From: an uncultured Desulfobacca sp.
GTDB lineage: Bacteria; Desulfobacterota; Desulfobaccia; Desulfobaccales; Desulfobaccaceae
Assembly: GCA_937958145.1 (NCBI GenBank)
Contig: CALGOE010000117.1
Coordinates: 1-22,269, forward strand
DNA: 22,269 nucleotides
Reading direction: 5' to 3'
In this document: positions 20,868-22,269 of the stretch, piece after piece
Layout of the letters: each line of letters opens with the position of its first letter
How positions within the stretch are numbered: the first letter of the stretch is position 1
The notes under the pieces: model-generated
What the model was told of the DNA's origin: nothing
The model's input: the letters and a program-made list of their open reading frames with translations, nothing else
The model's database searches: none
Program-made: the position numbers and the translations under genes

Positions 20868-22269
20868 TTAGACAGAACGATTCTGTTGCCTCCAGGGTTG
20901 AGTCTCGGGGCTGGGCTCGGCAGCCAAACGGTTTTTGATGTTGAGGACCATTTGGCGCAGGGCCCCCATCGTGAGGCCGTCAGCCGCCGGTACCGGTTCT
21001 TCTTCGGGAAAATTATTTAAAATCGACAAGGTATTGTTAAAGTGCCGGATGGCCTCCGCCAACCGCTGCTGTTCCAGGGCCAACCGGCCCAGGGAGAAAT
21101 GGGCCAGGACAAAATCGTTCTGTAAAAAGAGGGCCTGCTTAAGCAGTCGGGAGGCTTCCTCCGGCCGGTTCTGTTCCAATAGGATGGAAGCCTGCAGATA
21201 ATAATAATGTGGATTTAAACAATCCTGGCCGATGGCCCGCGCCCCCCAAAGATTGGCCTCTTCCAGCCGCCCAAGGTTGGCATAATGCCTGGCTAGGGCG
21301 GCCATGGCGGCGGCATTGTCGATCTCATTGGGCAATTGCTGCTCATGGGCCGGTTCAGGTTCGCGATCCTCGACGATGACCCCGGTTGGCACGGCCAACA
21401 GCGGGGGTGCCGACAGCTTGGAAACAGTGCTCCGGGCCGGAGCCTGACCCTGGATACCGTTGCGGCCGTGAAGCTGATCTGCCAATGGCAGATTTTGTGA
21501 CTCAGACTGATCCGGGTTGTGCTGGCAGGGCTGGGGGGCCCTGGTCAGAGTGCTGGCGACGATCGGGGCCGGAGTCAACGGCTTGATCGGGCTTGGCGCC
21601 TTTGTCGAGGAAATTTTCTGGAAAGGAATGGCCGTGGGTTGGGCGCAGGATTTGAAACAGTCTGCTTGGATCAGACTGCACTCTGCCGGGCTGACCAGCA
21701 GCCAACCGCCTTCCCGAAGCGCCGCGGCAAAGTTTTTCAGGATCCGGCCCGTTATCTCAGGGGCAAGATACATCAGGACATGGCGGCAAAAAATAATATC
21801 AAGATCACAAGTGTTGGTGCTGGCTGCCGGGAACGGGTCCTGGGCCAGGTTCAAGGGGGAAAAGGTGACCATCTGTTTCATCCAGGGTTTGACTTCCCAT
21901 CGGTCGCCGCCAAGAGGCGTAAAATAGGCCGCCAGAATATGATCCGGAACACCCCGGAAAGACCACCGGGAGTATATGCCTTGCCGGGCTTTGGCCAAGG
22001 CCCTGGGATTGATATCAGTGGCCAGCAGCAGGATCTGCCAGTTCTGCCAATCCGGAATGGCCTGATGCACGGTGATGGCTAGGGAATAAGCCTCCTCGCC
22101 GCTGGCACAACCGGCACTCCAGAGGCGGAGGCGTCGGTCGCCGGCGCGCCGGGCTGCCAGGAGGGGCGGCAGGATGTTGTTGGCCAAGGCCGTGAACATG
22201 CCTTTATCCCGGAAAAAATAGGTTTCGCCGATGGTGAGGTGAGCGGCTAACACCCCCAGGACATCTGCC
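20868..22269 (-). CDS. wspC: CheR methyltransferase with C-terminal TPR domain, WspC-like (5' end outside window)
   Basis: An S-adenosylmethionine-dependent methyltransferase that methylates receptor glutamates. The frame is still open at the window edge (ADVLGV before LAAHLTIGETYFFRD), so the N-terminal helical domain is cut off. The GTG at 22253 is internal. Visible parts are the SAM site LWSAGCASGEEAYSLAI, ATDINPRALAKARQGIYS and FCRHVLMYL (CheR usually has Asn where His stands). A 100-residue Pro/Gln/Ser-rich linker follows, then about three TPR repeats (ALARHYANLGRLEEAN, ASILLEQNRPEEASRLL, GRLALEQQRLAEAIRHF). The CheR-TPR architecture is that of WspC/FrzF. It is the first visible gene of the operon. 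Confidence 0.93.
   Translation of the reverse strand, partial: ADVLGVLAAHLTIGETYFFRDKGMFTALANNILPPLLAARRAGDRRLRLWSAGCASGEEAYSLAITVHQAIPDWQNWQILLLATDINPRALAKARQGIYSRWSFRGVPDHILAAYFTPLGGDRWEVKPWMKQMVTFSPLNLAQDPFPAASTNTCDLDIIFCRHVLMYLAPEITGRILKNFAAALREGGWLLVSPAECSLIQADCFKSCAQPTAIPFQKISSTKAPSPIKPLTPAPIVASTLTRAPQPCQHNPDQSESQNLPLADQLHGRNGIQGQAPARSTVSKLSAPPLLAVPTGVIVEDREPEPAHEQQLPNEIDNAAAMAALARHYANLGRLEEANLWGARAIGQDCLNPHYYYLQASILLEQNRPEEASRLLKQALFLQNDFVLAHFSLGRLALEQQRLAEAIRHFNNTLSILNNFPEEEPVPAADGLTMGALRQMVLNIKNRLAAEPSPETQPWRQQNRSV

Overview
The window looks like chromosomal DNA from a GC-rich Gram-negative bacterium, most plausibly a Desulfobacterota (sulfate-reducing or syntrophic 'deltaproteobacterial') lineage. 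This is inferred from gene content: an outer-membrane lipid-transport MCE protein, an outer-membrane-type lipoprotein, an FmdE-family protein next to tatC, and an exported CbiK-type protein of the kind known from sulfate reducers. No rRNA or species marker is present, so the assignment is tentative. I see no insertion sequence, prophage, integrase or CRISPR array.

Layout. Positions 1-447 are AT-richer and hold an 11-bp inverted repeat and a doubtful 69-aa ORF. From 3740 down to 448 (minus strand) lies a compact operon: a LivF-type ABC ATPase, an MlaD-like MCE protein and a repeat-rich lipoprotein. From 5686 down to 4053 (minus) lies a second operon: a 57-aa unknown protein, rph (RNase PH), rdgB (XTP/dITP pyrophosphatase) and tRNA-Pro(UGG). 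Here rph overlaps rdgB, and the rdgB stop codon lies inside the tRNA acceptor stem. mutL (5876-7636, plus) is divergent from this operon and carries the MutL endonuclease motif. Convergent to mutL is a decayed ABC ATPase-like protein with none of its nucleotide-binding motifs left. Divergent from that is a 53-aa His/Cys-rich putative metal-binding protein with an excellent ribosome binding site and its own terminator.

From 11359 down to 8791 (minus) the order is fmdE, tatC and a CbiK-like protein. The CbiK-like protein has a twin-arginine signal and has lost its predicted metal ligands. A promoter with an overlapping palindrome and a foldable leader lies upstream of fmdE.

From 22269 down to 11771 (minus) is one long chemosensory operon in the order CheR-TPR, CheW, CHASE3-MCP, CHASE3-MCP, CheA-REC, CheB, REC-GGDEF. 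The gene set matches the Wsp (alternative cellular function) pathway. There, membrane receptors control a CheA-receiver hybrid kinase that phosphorylates a diguanylate cyclase, and CheR and CheB tune receptor methylation. The unusual point here is the tandem receptor pair, which shares a nearly identical signalling tip but differs by one HAMP-like module. The expected output is c-di-GMP control of surface attachment or biofilm, not flagellar steering, but this is inferred from homology.

The observations most worth following up are the Tat-dependent CbiK-like protein without ligands beside tatC and near a His/Cys-rich mini-protein, the two ABC ATPases with altered or missing catalytic residues, the LivF-MCE pairing without an MlaE permease, the rdgB/tRNA overlap, and the structured leader of fmdE.
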